In this document: piece after piece, positions 11,764 through 22,609 of the stretch
How positions within the stretch are numbered: position 1 is the first letter of the stretch
Layout of the letters: each line of letters starts with the position of its first letter
From: Ilex aquifolium
Taxonomy: Eukaryota; Streptophyta; Magnoliopsida; Aquifoliales; Aquifoliaceae
Direction: 5' to 3'
Length of the DNA: 64,000 bases
NCBI GenBank assembly: GCA_951799425.1
Contig: OX637409.1
Location: 9,830,960 to 9,894,959, forward strand
Translations under genes and position numbers: made by a program
The notes under the pieces: model-generated
Databases searched by the model: none
What the model saw: the letters and a program-made list of their open reading frames with translations, nothing else
What the model was told of the DNA's origin: nothing

Positions 11764-12060
11764 AATAGTTGCTAGCCATCGGGCATGGCCAGTTCGTGAG
11801 TTAAGCCCAAGTTATCAAAATGCAAGCCATGCTTAATTCATAGCTTAAGTTTAATTCAAAATCTAACGCTGTGTTTGATATATGATAGTAAACCTTAGGA
11901 ATAGAATGATCATTCCTTAATAATACTCATTTCTTTGTTTAATTTGTGGGAATAAAATTTCATTCTCGTTCTTAAGGAATAACTAATCCCATAAATAATG
12001 GGATTAATCATTCCCAAATAAACTAAGGTATTAGTCATTCCTTTACCATCCGCGAAAAAT

Positions 12061-12877
12061 CCGATCGTCCCTCTCTGTCTCTCGCTCCTCTCCCGATCGT
12101 CCATCTCTGTCTCTCGCTCTTCTCATCACTGCTCATCGTTCAGCCCCCATCCTTCTTCTCTCCTCTCATCGTCTCTCTTCTCCTCCCTTCTCCTCACTTC
12201 ACCTCTGTGACTTTTCCTTCATCAGCCGGAAGCATGACAGTCTATCCCTCCCCAGCTATTGTCAGCTTCTTCCTCATCTCTTTGTGATGCAAGGGACAAG
12301 ATTGATGAGATTTGGCATTGCCACTAATCTCAGGTAACTCTTCACTTTGTTTAGTCAACAATCTCAAATCCAATTTTAGAATTTTGTTTCTCTATTTCCC
12401 ATTTTGAATAACATGTCTGCCAACTATATGATAAAAGTACCCTTATTAGTGCAGGACTCGCAACTGTGTTCATTTTCACCTTCTATAATCTATATATTGA
12501 ATATTTCAAGGCCATCTAGTTATAACTCTCTGTATAACCACATCCCCTTCTTGTAGATTGGGCTGCAATGGCGTCTAAAAGTTGTTCAAGCTACCAATTG
12601 TCTGTGTTACCAGTCACTGTGTTTGCACATCTGATAGTCATAGCGGTGACAATTCTTGTTTTTGTTTGGCTCTTGCACTTCCGGGAAGGCCTCTCTTTCA
12701 AATCCCACATCAAAGCAAAGATTTTCAATGTAATTCCTATGCCTATTGCCTAATACTTACTGGATTGTTTCTATACTGCTTTGAGGTCTGGTGTGCAGTG
12801 TTTTGATTTATTTGACTTTGTTTTACAGGTGCACCCTTTTCTAATGGTGATTGGATTTGTTTTAGTTGTTGGGGAAG
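12061..12877 (+). pseudogene. Captured cytochrome b561 5' gene fragment
   Basis: A CT-rich leader exon (about 12061-12333) is followed by a GT-AG intron (12334-12556). Coding exon 1 is 12568-12729, intron 12730-12828, coding exon 2 12829-12877, ending at a consensus donor GAAG|GTAAG. The protein starts MASKSCSSYQ, has a hydrophobic segment, then WLLHFREGLSFKS and, across the splice, FNVHPFLMVIG, a signature of plant transmembrane cytochrome b561 (ascorbate-dependent ferrireductases with haem-binding His in this motif). Only about 70 of the usual ~220-240 residues are present; no later exons follow. The fragment keeps its splice signals and lies wholly inside the Harbinger ends, so it looks like transposon gene capture. 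Confidence 0.75.
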
Positions 12878-13144
12878 GTAAGAAAGTGTTTTCTTGTAGG
12901 TTTCATAGAGGTTTATTAAGAAGCTTTTTTCATCTAACTGAAGAAAGCCCACCAAAATACCAAGCAAAAGCAGTCTTTTTTTGGGTGTTTCCACCACACC
13001 CCCCTCCTCGTTTTCGCTTTTCCCTTTTTTTAAAAAAAAAAAAAAAAACTATCTAGCTAGTCAGTGTTATGTTAACCTATCTCTGTTAAAACTTGATTTA
13101 TGGTAAATATGAACTTGACAATAGGCTATTAAAGAGAAAGATTT

Positions 13145-14189
13145 GGACCCGGCTCCTCTGCTGTTCGGGAGGAACAGCAGGCCCTGCAGTTCGGGAGAAA
13201 CGGCACCGTTTGGTGCCTTTTTTAAAAAACAAACATCTGCTGCTCCTCAATTACTCACTTGCTGCTCCTCAATTACTCATGTAGTATAAATTTTTTTTTA
13301 AATTTTTGTATGTATTAAAATTCGAGCCGATTAAATTTGATCCGAACTAATTAAAATTTATTTTTTATATATTAAAATTTAAATCGATTAAAAATTATGA
13401 GCAGACTAAATTTTTTTTTTTTTTTACATATTAAAATTTGAGTTGTTTAAAATTTGATTCGAACTGATTAAATTTTATTTTTTTTACGTATTAAAATTTG
13501 AGCCTATTAAAAGTCTTTTACGTATTAAAATTCTAGTCGATTTGAGATCTACTTAAGCTGTTAGTCCCGATTAAAATTTGCTTCGAAATGATTAAAATTT
13601 ATTTTTTACGTATTAAAATTTTAATATGCAAAATTTGAGCAGACTAAATTTTTTTTTTCCATATTAAAATTTGAGTTGTTTAAAATTTGATTCGAACTGA
13701 TTAAAATTTATTTTTTACGTATTAAAATTTTAATATGTAAAATTTGAGCAGACTAAAATTCTTTTTTTTTTACATATTAAAATTTGAGTTGTTTAAAATT
13801 TGATTCGAGCTGATTAAAATTTATTTTTTTTACGTATTAAAATTTGATTCGAACTGATTAAATTTTATTTTTGAATACGTAAAAAATATAATTTTTTATC
13901 GACTTAAATTTTAGTATATAAAAAATAAATTTTAATTAGTTCGAATCAAATTTAATCGACTCGAACTTTAATACGTACAAAAATTAAAAAAAAAAATTAT
14001 ACTACATGAGTAATTGAGGAGCAGCAGGTGTTTGTTTTTTAAAAAAGGCACCAAACGGTGCCGTTTCTCCCGAACAACAGTAATTGAGGAGCAGCAAGTG
14101 TTTGTTTTTTAAAAAAGGCACCAAACGGTACCGTTTCTCCCGAACTGCAGGGCCTGCTGTTCCTCCCGAACAGCAGAGGAGCCGGGTCC
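13145..14189. mobile_element. Foldback/long-TIR element nested in the Harbinger element
   Basis: The arms of about 200 bp or more are near-perfect inverted repeats, beginning GGACCCGGCTCCTCTGCTG on the left and ending with its complement at 14189. The right arm contains an extra internal duplication of the CACCAAACGG segment. The centre is AT-rich with repeated units of the type ATTAAAATTTGAGTTG...GATTCGAACTGATTAAA. No clear target duplication was found. It has no coding capacity. Confidence 0.8.
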
Positions 14190-14623
14190 CTGTATTGTAT
14201 GCTCTGCTTGTGATGAAACTCTCATGAGATAGAAACTTGTCAAACCAAATTGCATGACTTAAAAGAGTCAAAATACTTTTCTCTTTGTTTTTTTTAAGCT
14301 TGTAATCAAAATACTTTTCGGCATATTTGGAAAATATGCTTTTGATAAAGCATTGTGCAGAAACATAATTTATCTAGCCTACCCAAGTAGTTGGAACAAA
14401 GGCTTCGTTGAGTTGAGTTGAATTGTTTATACTCTTTTTCCTTGTTTTTTTTTCTTCATGTTTCTCCAACTTATTACGGACTTGAAATAGTTTAATCACC
14501 CAGCAATATGCCCAATAGCTCTTTTTGTTACCAAGAAGAAAAGGTTGTATAGATTACTGTTTATGATACTGTTATACACTTAGCCATAACTACTTCTTCT
14601 CACATCACAAAAGAAATATTTCT

Positions 14624-14941
14624 TTGTACCAACAAATATTTCTGTTATATGTACACCTTGCATTCTTGGCTGGGCATGTCTACCATCTGCCTATTTGGTT
14701 TGCAGGTACCATCTCTTACCGTATAATAATCGCTTGTTGTTTACTTCACAACTACGTTTGGGATCAGATGCCAATAGACCCAATCGAGGCGGAGGTAGAT
14801 GCAACAGGTCTTGTGGTGGAAAATGATGCACACGATGATCGTATTACCAAGGTTGAAACATCCAACGAGTGGTCAACATTTAGATTGAATTTGGCAAACA
14901 AAATATTTGATGAGTGGAGAGCAAGTAGACAAAGGGTGTAA
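14624..14941 (+). pseudogene. C-terminal fragment of a PIF/Harbinger (ALP1/HARBI1-like) transposase
   Basis: The ~60 residues from about 14707 match the C-terminal part of plant Harbinger DDE nucleases (RIIIACCLLHNYVWDQM, then VETSNEWSTFRLNLAN and DEWRASR). The first ~27 residues are not conserved. The catalytic core upstream is absent. It sits about 700 bp from the right TIR, as expected for the 3' end of a transposase gene, and supports the superfamily call for 11867-15650. Confidence 0.75.
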
Positions 14942-16060
14942 TTTTTTGTACTTATATTTGAGAATGATTTTGTTTCTTGGAATTCTATCTCCAATGCTAT
15001 TGAAATGAAATGAATGAAATTTAAGAATTCTTGTTTTTATTCAACTTGTTTTTGTTTTCTGTATACTGTTGATTATTTTTTTGACTTACTTTTCATCGAT
15101 TTATTTTTTGGTTCAACCTACATGTTCGGATAAGATTCCTAGTTGTCTTGATATTTTTCTTTTTGGGTTTGCACATGTGCTCTATTGAATTCACAAAGAA
15201 CTATAGTTGTTCATTTGAAATGAATGACAAATTTTGAATATTTTTTGATTTTGATTTTGATTTCTTTTTGTGAACTTATTTTTGAAAGAATTTGTTTTCT
15301 AATTTTTTTTAAATTTATAGGGGTTTAATTTTTTTCAATAGATTCTCATTTTTTCTAATTATAAATTTTTTTACACATAACTTTCAAAAGCAATCGCAAT
15401 CATAAAAAAAAATTGTTATTAATTATTTTTAGTCACTATTGATATTTTGGTTAAAATTGTTTCCATTCCAATGAAAAAATTGTTTTATCCAAACATAAGA
15501 ATGGAATGAACATTCCATTCCAGAACTTAATCCTAAACAGTTGCCAAACATTGAAATGGTAATGCACATTCCATTACATTCCCAAGTTCATTTCATTCTC
15601 AAACTCATTCCATTACTACTGAAAAACATTACCACGTACTAAACGCAGCGTAAGATTTTAAGAAGGGTCAACACTTGTGAGAAAGCAATCATCGGGATAG
15701 TCATTACTCTAAAATAGTACTCATCGTCAATTGTAGCTATCCTCCTCGATAAATTTGTAGCTTAACCTTCACGTTACCGACACAACTAGGGTTCTATGCC
15801 TATAAATTGTAAATCCCCTACATATGAGGGTAGAGTACACACACCTCACCTTAAGCATACTCTTGTTCTCTCTCTCTCCAACTACCTTGTATTCTCTCAT
15901 TAATAGAGTTCATCGGCCAACACTACTGCCTTCATTGGTTAGGTCAACCAAACTCAACCACCCAATTTTTTTCTCTTATTATTAATTGTTTTATTAATTG
16001 TTTTACATCACACACAACTGATTTAATAGTGCATAAATTCACTTTTGTGCATCATCAGTT

Positions 16061-16075
16061 TGGCGCTGTCTATGG
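16061..16075 (+). other. PBS-like site of T1
   Basis: TGGCGCTGTCTATGG begins three bases after the LTR end. It resembles the TGGCGCCGTC-type primer binding site of Tat-lineage elements, with one change. Confidence 0.6.
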
Positions 16076-16115
16076 TAAACGGTTTGATTCTCACCTTATA
16101 GTCTTCCTATCTCCA

Positions 16116-16232
16116 ATGTCAATCACAACCAGATCCATGAACCACCAAGCAGAAGATGATCCGCCACAACATGACGAGGTCCCACCACTATCAGCAAAAA
16201 GTAGACACGAGAAAATTCTACTTATTCACTAA
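16116..16232 (+). pseudogene. Truncated gag N-terminus of T1
   Basis: The frame starts MSITTRSMNHQAEDDPP, matching the gag start in T3 (46793). It then jumps to sequence that in T3 lies after gag (about 47855), so roughly 1 kb of gag is deleted. Confidence 0.7.
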
Positions 16233-16419
16233 TTTATGGTTAAAATTCAAATTCAGAGAGAAACAAACGTTCTTTGGGGAAATTTGGTGCCCTAACTGTC
16301 ATAGCCAATTTGATTGTTGTAGATCTCAAAAAAATTGCCTCAAATAGACAACTGAACGCAAAGTTATGGTCGTTCAAAGTTTTGCCGTTTCTTCATGATT
16401 TTCTAATACTCCACCCGAC

Positions 16420-16980
16420 GCCCAATGTCAAGGCGCCCAACGCACAAGCGCCAGCATCTAGCGCCCAATGCCCCAAGTGCCAGCGCCCTCGCCTTGCGCC
16501 CAGTGGCGCCCGTGCTAGCGATGCCCTTGCCACGCACCTAGTGTCGCTCGTGCCAACGACGCCCATGCCCCCCGCTCCCCGCGCCCCGCGCCAAGTGGCT
16601 CTTGTGCCAGAGACGCCCACCCTATGCCCAGCTGCGCCCGTGCCAATGACGTCTGCCCCGCGCCCAGCGACGCTCGAACCCAGCACGTGCCCAGCGACGC
16701 CCATGCTTTACACCTAATGGCGCTTGTGCCTCACCTAACGGTGCTCGTGCCTCACCTAGCGGCACCCGTGACTAGTAGCGCCCGCACCTGTGCGCTTGTG
16801 CACCCTTGGCTTGGCGTCTGACCCCTCACCCACCTTGGCGCACCACCCGTATCGCGTGCCCAACTCGTCCAACAATTCCCTTGGTTTCTAGTATCACCCT
16901 TCTGACACATCAGGCGACCTCGTATCCCGTGCTCGATGCCCATACACCGCTGGCTCTATTATACTAGCGACCTCTTTCTA
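16420..16980. repeat. GC-rich degenerate repeat (GCGCCC-type)
   Basis: Imperfect units of the form GCGCCCAGTGGCGCCCGTGCCAGCGACGCCC make this the most GC-rich block of the window. A shorter related block lies at 48080-48190 in T3 at the same place in the element. Long open frames here arise from composition. Confidence 0.6.
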
Positions 16981-17009
16981 CCCTTACTATGATCTCCCTC
17001 TTCCTCTCC

Positions 17010-17201
17010 GTCTTTTTGGGAGAGAGCCTCCCGAGTCTCCAAAAGCTCGACCTCGCTCTGCCTCTGCTCTTACATAAGTAGTCCTAATCCCCAGCTTAAC
17101 AGCTCTCTCACGAGTTGCCACCAGAAGCTTGGCCTAATCCTGCATATGCTCTCATGAAGTAGCCTATGTCTCCAGCTTAGCAGTTCTCTCAGGATTCACC
17201 A
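17010..17201. repeat. 79-bp tandem repeat, left part in T1
   Basis: About two degenerate units (CTCTCACGAGTTGCCACCAGAAGC..., GCTTAGCAG) of the 79-bp family seen at 20584-20810, 35496-36060 and 48375-48910. The array is interrupted at 17202 by a chromovirus LTR. Confidence 0.7.
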
Positions 17202-19718
17202 TGTAAAACCCGGGTAAATTTGAACTTTTTCTGAAAAAGGGCAAAACGGTAAGTTGTCAATACGGTACGAGTTGCAAACCTGAAATTTTTTAAATCTCGG
17301 ATGACGAAACGGACCTCACTGTTGGATTCGTCTCGCTAAATCTAGTTACCCAGACAAATTTCGTCGAATTCCGAGATAGTCAGATTTTTCACGTTTTTCG
17401 AGGCGACAGGTGTTCGGTGACCCCCAAAAACGAAATTTTTAAAATTTTTTTGAAAGTTGGAAAATAATTTAAATAAAGTTCATATAAAATAATTTGAACT
17501 TAAACCGGGACGAAATGAATCGTTTTGGGGCGAAAACGGACCCGAACAAGTGGGAGGCGTGTGGCGCAATCTGAGCCAAGCCTTGTAAATTATAAATAGG
17601 ACTAAAATTAGATATTTTGTCGCAAATGTCTGCTGAAATCAGCTAGTCTTCAACGTTGGAGAGAAAGAGATAAATCAAATTTTCTTCATTCGATTTACGG
17701 AATTCCGTCGGTCGGAATTCGTTGAGCCAAGAGTTAAAATCGATCTTCTCGACTAGGGCTACACAGCCATACCAAGAACGAGAGATTTCACCGAAGATCC
17801 AAATGGGAGATTTTGGAGAAATCAAGTCTTGGAGGTTTTGGTTGGTGTTCTTGAGGTTTTATCCTTCGATTCACGCATCAAGAGGTAGGGTTCCCTCCTA
17901 CTCGGGTTCATTTCTAACCTAGAATGTCCATAAGAGATGGTTAGGTGTAGGTGGTTTATATATCACTTGCCTATTGTTATGGAAATGAGAAAATGAGAAA
18001 ATGAGAAAATGAGTATAGAAATGGCTTAGGCTAACTTCTAGCTTGATTTTGATGTATGAAAGTTACTTGTGTCATTTCTTGTAACTTGGTGAACTTTTGG
18101 GCATGATATGTGTTTAACATGATTGTTGCCTTGAAGGTGTTTGATAAAATGCCTTGAGTGATTTGAAATTGTTGTTTTGATGCAATTGAAGTAACATGTT
18201 TAGGCATTGTTGTTGACATGTGGACATATGCTTCATGATATGTTAGCATGGTGATAGTTCATGGAATTTATATGCATATGATATAAATTGCTATGGTATA
18301 TGTTGACATGTGAAAATTGCTCACTTGGCATGCATTACAATTTGGGCATAGCATTGGCATCACATTCATGGGCATGAGTCATGAGTGTGGGTGTGTGAGT
18401 GCATGGTTGATCAAACACCATACTTGGTGGTTGATAAGTGGGCTCGGTACCGTTGGATCAAGGTTTAACAGAGTCGCACGGTTGCATGCATGGAAAACTT
18501 GTGTCGGGTATAGTAAGAAGGGCTAGACTCTCCCTCGGGTGCAAAACCCGGTTACTTGGTTCACACACTCCCCTGAGGTGAAATTTCGGAAAAGTGTGAT
18601 GGTGTACGGAACCAGCGGTTGTGATACCAAAATCCGTTGCCCAACAAAGACACAATATTTTGTTTTATAAAAAAAATACCCATTCAATGGGTAACATCCA
18701 ACAATGATTTGGTTTTATAAATACCTAACTTTTATTTCAAACAATCGTTGGATGTATTTTCGTCAATTGACGGATTCATTGCACAGGTGCATTGCATTGT
18801 GTTGTGGGAGTCGGTGAGGGCTCGGGTTAAGGTGTATGAGTGAGTGTCATCTCATATCATGGCATGGCATGGTAGAATTTTAACCTTGAATCACATATTC
18901 ATGTTTGAAATGGATAAATGTTGTTGATTGTTGCATGTGTACATTCCATATGCATCTAGGTGGGGAGTAGCCTCTGTAGGAGATATTCTATTGAGCGTGG
19001 CTCACTCTATACGGGAAAACATTTCAGGTGCGGGTTATACGCCGGTGGACGACTCTCATCCGAGTTATCAAGGGTGAAGAAAGCCGGAATGTGACTTTAA
19101 ATGATACTTTTGTAAAACTAAACTTGTAATTTAATTTTTGGCATGTAATGTATGTAAAAGAGTTATAAATTTAAACTTGTATTAACTATGTTGATGCATG
19201 AATTCGGTGGGTTTATAGTAGTTGGGTACATGTCACATTGACACAATGGTACACGACAATGTCACAGTGGTACATTCCAATGTCACAGTGGTACACGAAA
19301 ATGTTACACTAATATAAGTCAATGTCACACCGATGTCAGCTTATGTCACACTGATACTAGCCAATGTTACACTGTTACAAACCAATGTCACACTACTGCA
19401 AGTCAATGTCATACTGCATACATTGACATATGACCCCCGGTTTTAGGGGCGTCACAAGTATGGATAAATGGACCCGGTGTGGTCAATGTTGTATATTGGA
19501 CCTCGGATGGGTCATGTGATTATATGATGCACAGGTTGTGTTTTTGGGTAGAGCTCTCCGTACAAAGGAGACTCTGCCCGAAATTTTGTTAAATCATGGA
19601 CCCTGGTAAATGGGGCATAACAACGCGATATCGAGTTACTCGGTATCCATGGGTATTCCGCGGGTTGATGGATGATCAACGTGTTACTTACGGACCCCCT
19701 GGATTTTGGGGTGTCACA
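17202..19718 (+). mobile_element. Long LTR of a chromovirus (Tekay/Del-like) element
   Basis: It starts TGTAAAACCC and ends GGGTGTCACA, imperfect inverted termini. It is followed by a Met-tRNA-type PBS (TTGGTATTAGAGCC, 19721-19734) and then a gag. A length of 2517 bp fits the long LTRs of the Tekay/Del group. It interrupts the 79-bp array of T1. No second LTR is present. Confidence 0.75.
19228..19425 (+). repeat. 21-bp tandem repeat inside the chromovirus LTR
   Basis: The motif AATGT(C/T)ACA begins at 19258, 19279, 19300, 19321, 19342, 19363, 19384 and 19405, an exact 21-bp period. The unit is roughly CAATGTCACACTGGTACAAGT. Confidence 0.9.
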
Positions 19719-20075
19719 GCTTGGTATTAGAGCCTAGGTATACGATTTACCTAGGGCTTGATGGGCATGGGTTTAGACCATTGCATGCATGGTGCATTTC
19801 ATGTTATTTGCTTCAATTTTTTACATATTATGTGCTAAGTGATATGTGAATTATATACATGGTAAAGTGTATATGGAAATGGACACACTAGGGTTAGCAA
19901 ACATAACCTTGGGAGTGGGAAAGTGAATGAACGGAATAGTTCATGGGGTAAATGTCTACTAGTGGTGGCATACACTCTACTAGTGAGACAAGGAGAGAAA
20001 TCTCAAAGTTTAAAACTTGATCCCTAATTTTGGGATGCTAAGTTGTTGGTCTATTGCTATCTTATGTGTGTGTAG

Positions 20076-20582
20076 ATGGCAACTAGAGGAAGGGGACGTC
20101 GAGGTGGACGGAACAATAACCAACCACCATCGATCTTTGACCAACAAGCCTTTGTTGAGGCTATTGGTGCTGCGGCCGCTACCATTGCACAGGCTAGTGC
20201 AAGTGTGGGCCAAGGAGGGTTAAGTAACCTCCAAAATTTCAAGGCGGACCATCCTCCGACCTTTGTGGGAGGAGCGGATCCTATGGTGGCTGACCATTGG
20301 TTCCGACAAGTTGACAAGGTCTTAGGGGCTATGGAGATCACCTCCGATGCCACTAAGGTAACGCTGGCTATATTTCAGCTAGAGGGAGAATCCCAATTAT
20401 GGTGGAATTGGGTAAAGGCCTCAAAGAACTTGGAGGCGATGACATGGGGGGAGTTCCGAGAGCTCTTCATGGGCAAATATTTTTCGGCGTCTGTCCGGCA
20501 AGTGAAGGCTCGAGAGTTCCTAGACTTGAGGCAAGGAACAATGACGGTATTGGAATATGTGGCTAAGTTCACGGCATTAGCC
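20076..20582 (+). pseudogene. Chromovirus gag, 3'-truncated
   Basis: The frame begins MATRGRGRRGG and contains the retrotransposon gag core (FVGGADPMVADHWF, FQLEGESQLWWNW, FRELFMGKYFSASVR, EFLDLRQGTMTVLEYVAKF). It starts 358 bp after the LTR, consistent with a 5' leader. At about 20580 it ends abruptly in the 79-bp repeat of T1, so its zinc knuckle, pol and 3' LTR were lost by deletion. Confidence 0.85.
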
Positions 20583-20583
20583 C

Positions 20584-20810
20584 GTTTCTGCCTCTGCTCT
20601 CACGCAAGTAGCCTATATCTTCAATTTCGCGTTTTTCTCACGAATTGCTAGAAGCTCGGCTTAACTCTTCCTCTGCTCTAATGCAAGCAGCATATGTCTC
20701 CAACTTAGTGCCTCTCTCGTGAGTCGCCAAAAGCTCGGTCTCACTCTGCCTCTGCTCTCACGTAAGTAGTCTTGGTCTCCTAAAAGATCAGCCTCAAGAG
20801 GTGTTACTCT
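20584..20810. repeat. 79-bp tandem repeat, right part in T1
   Basis: About three units continue the array broken at 17202. On the minus strand the units resemble a coiled-coil code (ELLATRERAAKLE-type heptads), but 79 is not a multiple of 3, so the frame changes each unit. Confidence 0.7.
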
Positions 20811-20883
20811 CTCATGAGCCAACCTCAACTGCTCCTCAGTAGCCTGGTGCCCAGACCTCTCTTCCACCAAAACTATCGACACC

Positions 20884-21327
20884 TCATCGAGTTGGAACGT
20901 CCTCAAAAGCACGAAAAAGTTGTAGCCATCTGCGAATATCCAAAAGCAAAAATGTCAGTATGACCAAAACATACAGAAGACAAGGTTCCATATAAAAGAG
21001 GGGTACCACAACAAAGCCCTCTATCGCGGTATCGATGATACCCTCAAGACTCCGAGAGCCGACCTCTCTAATATCCGTGGGTGACACAAACCACCAAATC
21101 CTCTCCTTATCCAAATTCACATTATGTAGCATGGACACCAGGCCACTTCGGAAAGCATGACAATTATGCGAGGCGCTGGGGGCATCAAACCCCACTTTCC
21201 GATAAACAGTTGGACCATCAGACCTCAGTTGGGAAGCACTGGGGGCATTGGATCTCACCCTCTTAGGAGGAGGGGAAGTCTTCATCCTAGTGACATAGAT
21301 AGCCTCCACCATTAATCTACCAACCAA
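20884..21327 (-). pseudogene. Antisense ORF remnant of T1 (Tat-type aORF)
   Basis: This frame is antisense to the T1 LTRs. Blocks SPPPKRVRSNAPSASQLRSD, SGLVSMLHNVNLDKERIWWF and IREVGSRSLEGIIDTAIEG recur in T2 (36.1-36.8 kb) and T3 (49.1-49.57 kb). The hydrophobic stretch after that (about 20930-21020) is bounded by GT...AG-like signals and could be an intron leading into the coiled-coil repeat. The Athila insertion at 21333 splits it from its N-terminal part at 33434-33626. Function is unknown; extra antisense ORFs are known in Grande and Retand elements. Confidence 0.55.
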
Positions 21328-21536
21328 GGGATTGATTAAGGCCGAATAATCACATTTATTATTAGGAAAGATTGATTATTTAATTGTAAAAGTGTGATAA
21401 ATATAAAAGTTTATCCAAGTTTGGGTGTTATGCTATCAAATGTTGATTTGTGTTAATTTGCAGGACAAAAGCGTAATTTTGGAGTTAAATTATGGGAAGA
21501 CGAAGCATAGCTCAAAGGAAAACACACTGGATCACG

Positions 21537-21650
21537 CGTCCGGACAGAAGATGAACACGCATCCGGACGCGAGTGGCAGAAAGATGATCAGAAGACGAAC
21601 AAACTTACTGGAAGTTGCGTCCGGACGGAAGATGAACACGCGTCCGGACG
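21537..21650. promoter_or_regulatory. Palindrome cluster (CGTCCGGACG) in the 5' LTR
   Basis: Four copies start at 21537 (last base changed), 21560 (second base changed), 21618 and 21641. They form two pairs, each with start-to-start spacing of exactly 23 bp. The 3' LTR has the same set at 32111, 32134, 32192 and 32215. The position upstream of the TATA box suggests an enhancer-like role; the binding factor is unknown. Confidence 0.7.
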
Positions 21651-21716
21651 CGTGTCAAGGATCTGCTGATGCCAGACTTAGAATTCTGACGAAAATCAAT
21701 CTCTTTCCTAGGGGGT

Positions 21717-21724
21717 TATAAATA
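21717..21724 (+). promoter_or_regulatory. TATA box of the Athila 5' LTR
   Basis: TATAAATA lies 66 bp after the palindrome cluster. The same box is at 32291 in the 3' LTR. It is the likely core promoter for the genomic transcript. Confidence 0.7.
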
Positions 21725-22426
21725 CAAATTGAAGACTTTGTAAGGGGGATCTTTTTATCATTCTATTTGGCTCACGAATTCTTGAGTGTACTTGACAATT
21801 CTTTTATTATGTCCGGCTAGAAGGTTAAGCTAGGGCTAGGGAAAACCTCTCAGTGAAGTACGGTATTTTTATTGACTTTGCACTTAATGATTTATGATAT
21901 TGTGTTAATCTAGTTTCTAATCTTTTAGTAAAGTTTTTATTTTGTAAAAACTCCTGAGTTGTTGTGCCACGTACATCAATTGCTTGAGTTTCCCTGCGAA
22001 TAAATAACTGGTTATTCCACGCTTGAAGTGTTAGCATTGTTTCATAAAATATTATGATTGATTTATTATTCAGGTTTCTGAATAATCTTTTGGTTATAAG
22101 TTTTGGTTTCATCACTTGATTTGTTATCTGGATTAACCGACATTTAATTCCTGTTTCAAATTAAGCCTTGAGTCTTTAATTATTACCGTATGAAATTGAG
22201 AGGGAGTACCTGATGCTCTAGTATTTTTATTACTGTTTTAATTATTAAAGTCAGTTGTTTTCAATCATCAACTCCTCAAACGAACTGTCTCCTTTTTAAT
22301 TTATTAGTGTTAGTGTGATTGTTGACTTGTTACAATTCCCAGTGGATTCGACCTCGGGCTTCCGAGAATATATTACTTTGCTCAACCTACGCTTGGATTT
22401 ACACTTTTAAAGTTGAAGCAAGTTTT

Positions 22427-22443
22427 TGGCGCCGTTCCGGGGA
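22427..22443 (+). other. Athila primer binding site
   Basis: TGGCGCCGTTCCGGGGA starts six bases after the LTR. It resembles the Asp-tRNA-complementary PBS of Athila elements, with one base missing in the middle. Confidence 0.8.
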
Positions 22444-22609
22444 ATTGAAAAACAAGAAGCCATCACATCGGTTGAGGTTTTCGGTATTTGCGATTCGTCG
22501 GAGAACCGGTAACTTCGTTCCAATTTCTTTTATTTGTATTTTCTGGCGATTTATTTACTTTTTGTTATTTATTTAGATTTCTATTTTATTTAGTTTGTTT
22601 AGTTGTTTT

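Larger units (their letters stand above)
11867..15650 (+). mobile_element. PIF/Harbinger transposon carrying a captured gene fragment
   Basis: Termini CGCTGTGTTTGATA and TACTAAACGCAGCG form imperfect TIRs, flanked by the 3-bp duplication TAA (11864-11866, 15651-15653), the typical PIF/Harbinger target. The exact boundaries are confirmed by T1 itself: removing the element and one TAA restores a continuous LTR matching the other family LTRs. Inside are a cytochrome b561 fragment (12061-12877), a foldback element (13145-14189) and a transposase C-terminus (14624-14941). The full DDE domain is missing, so the element is non-autonomous. Confidence 0.85.
21333..22420 (+). repeat. Athila-like 5' LTR
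   Basis: It is 1088 bp, TG...CA bounded. It contains four CGTCCGGACG-type palindromes (starts 21537, 21560, 21618, 21641) upstream of a TATA box at 21717. Confidence 0.95.

Noticed and set aside
12568..12877. Complete cytochrome b561 gene
   Set aside because: Only the first two coding exons are present; the remaining membrane segments are absent before the transposase fragment.
16393..16717. Ala/Pro-rich or Gly-rich ORFs in the GC block
   Set aside because: Open on both strands because of GC-rich repeats; not conserved in T3.
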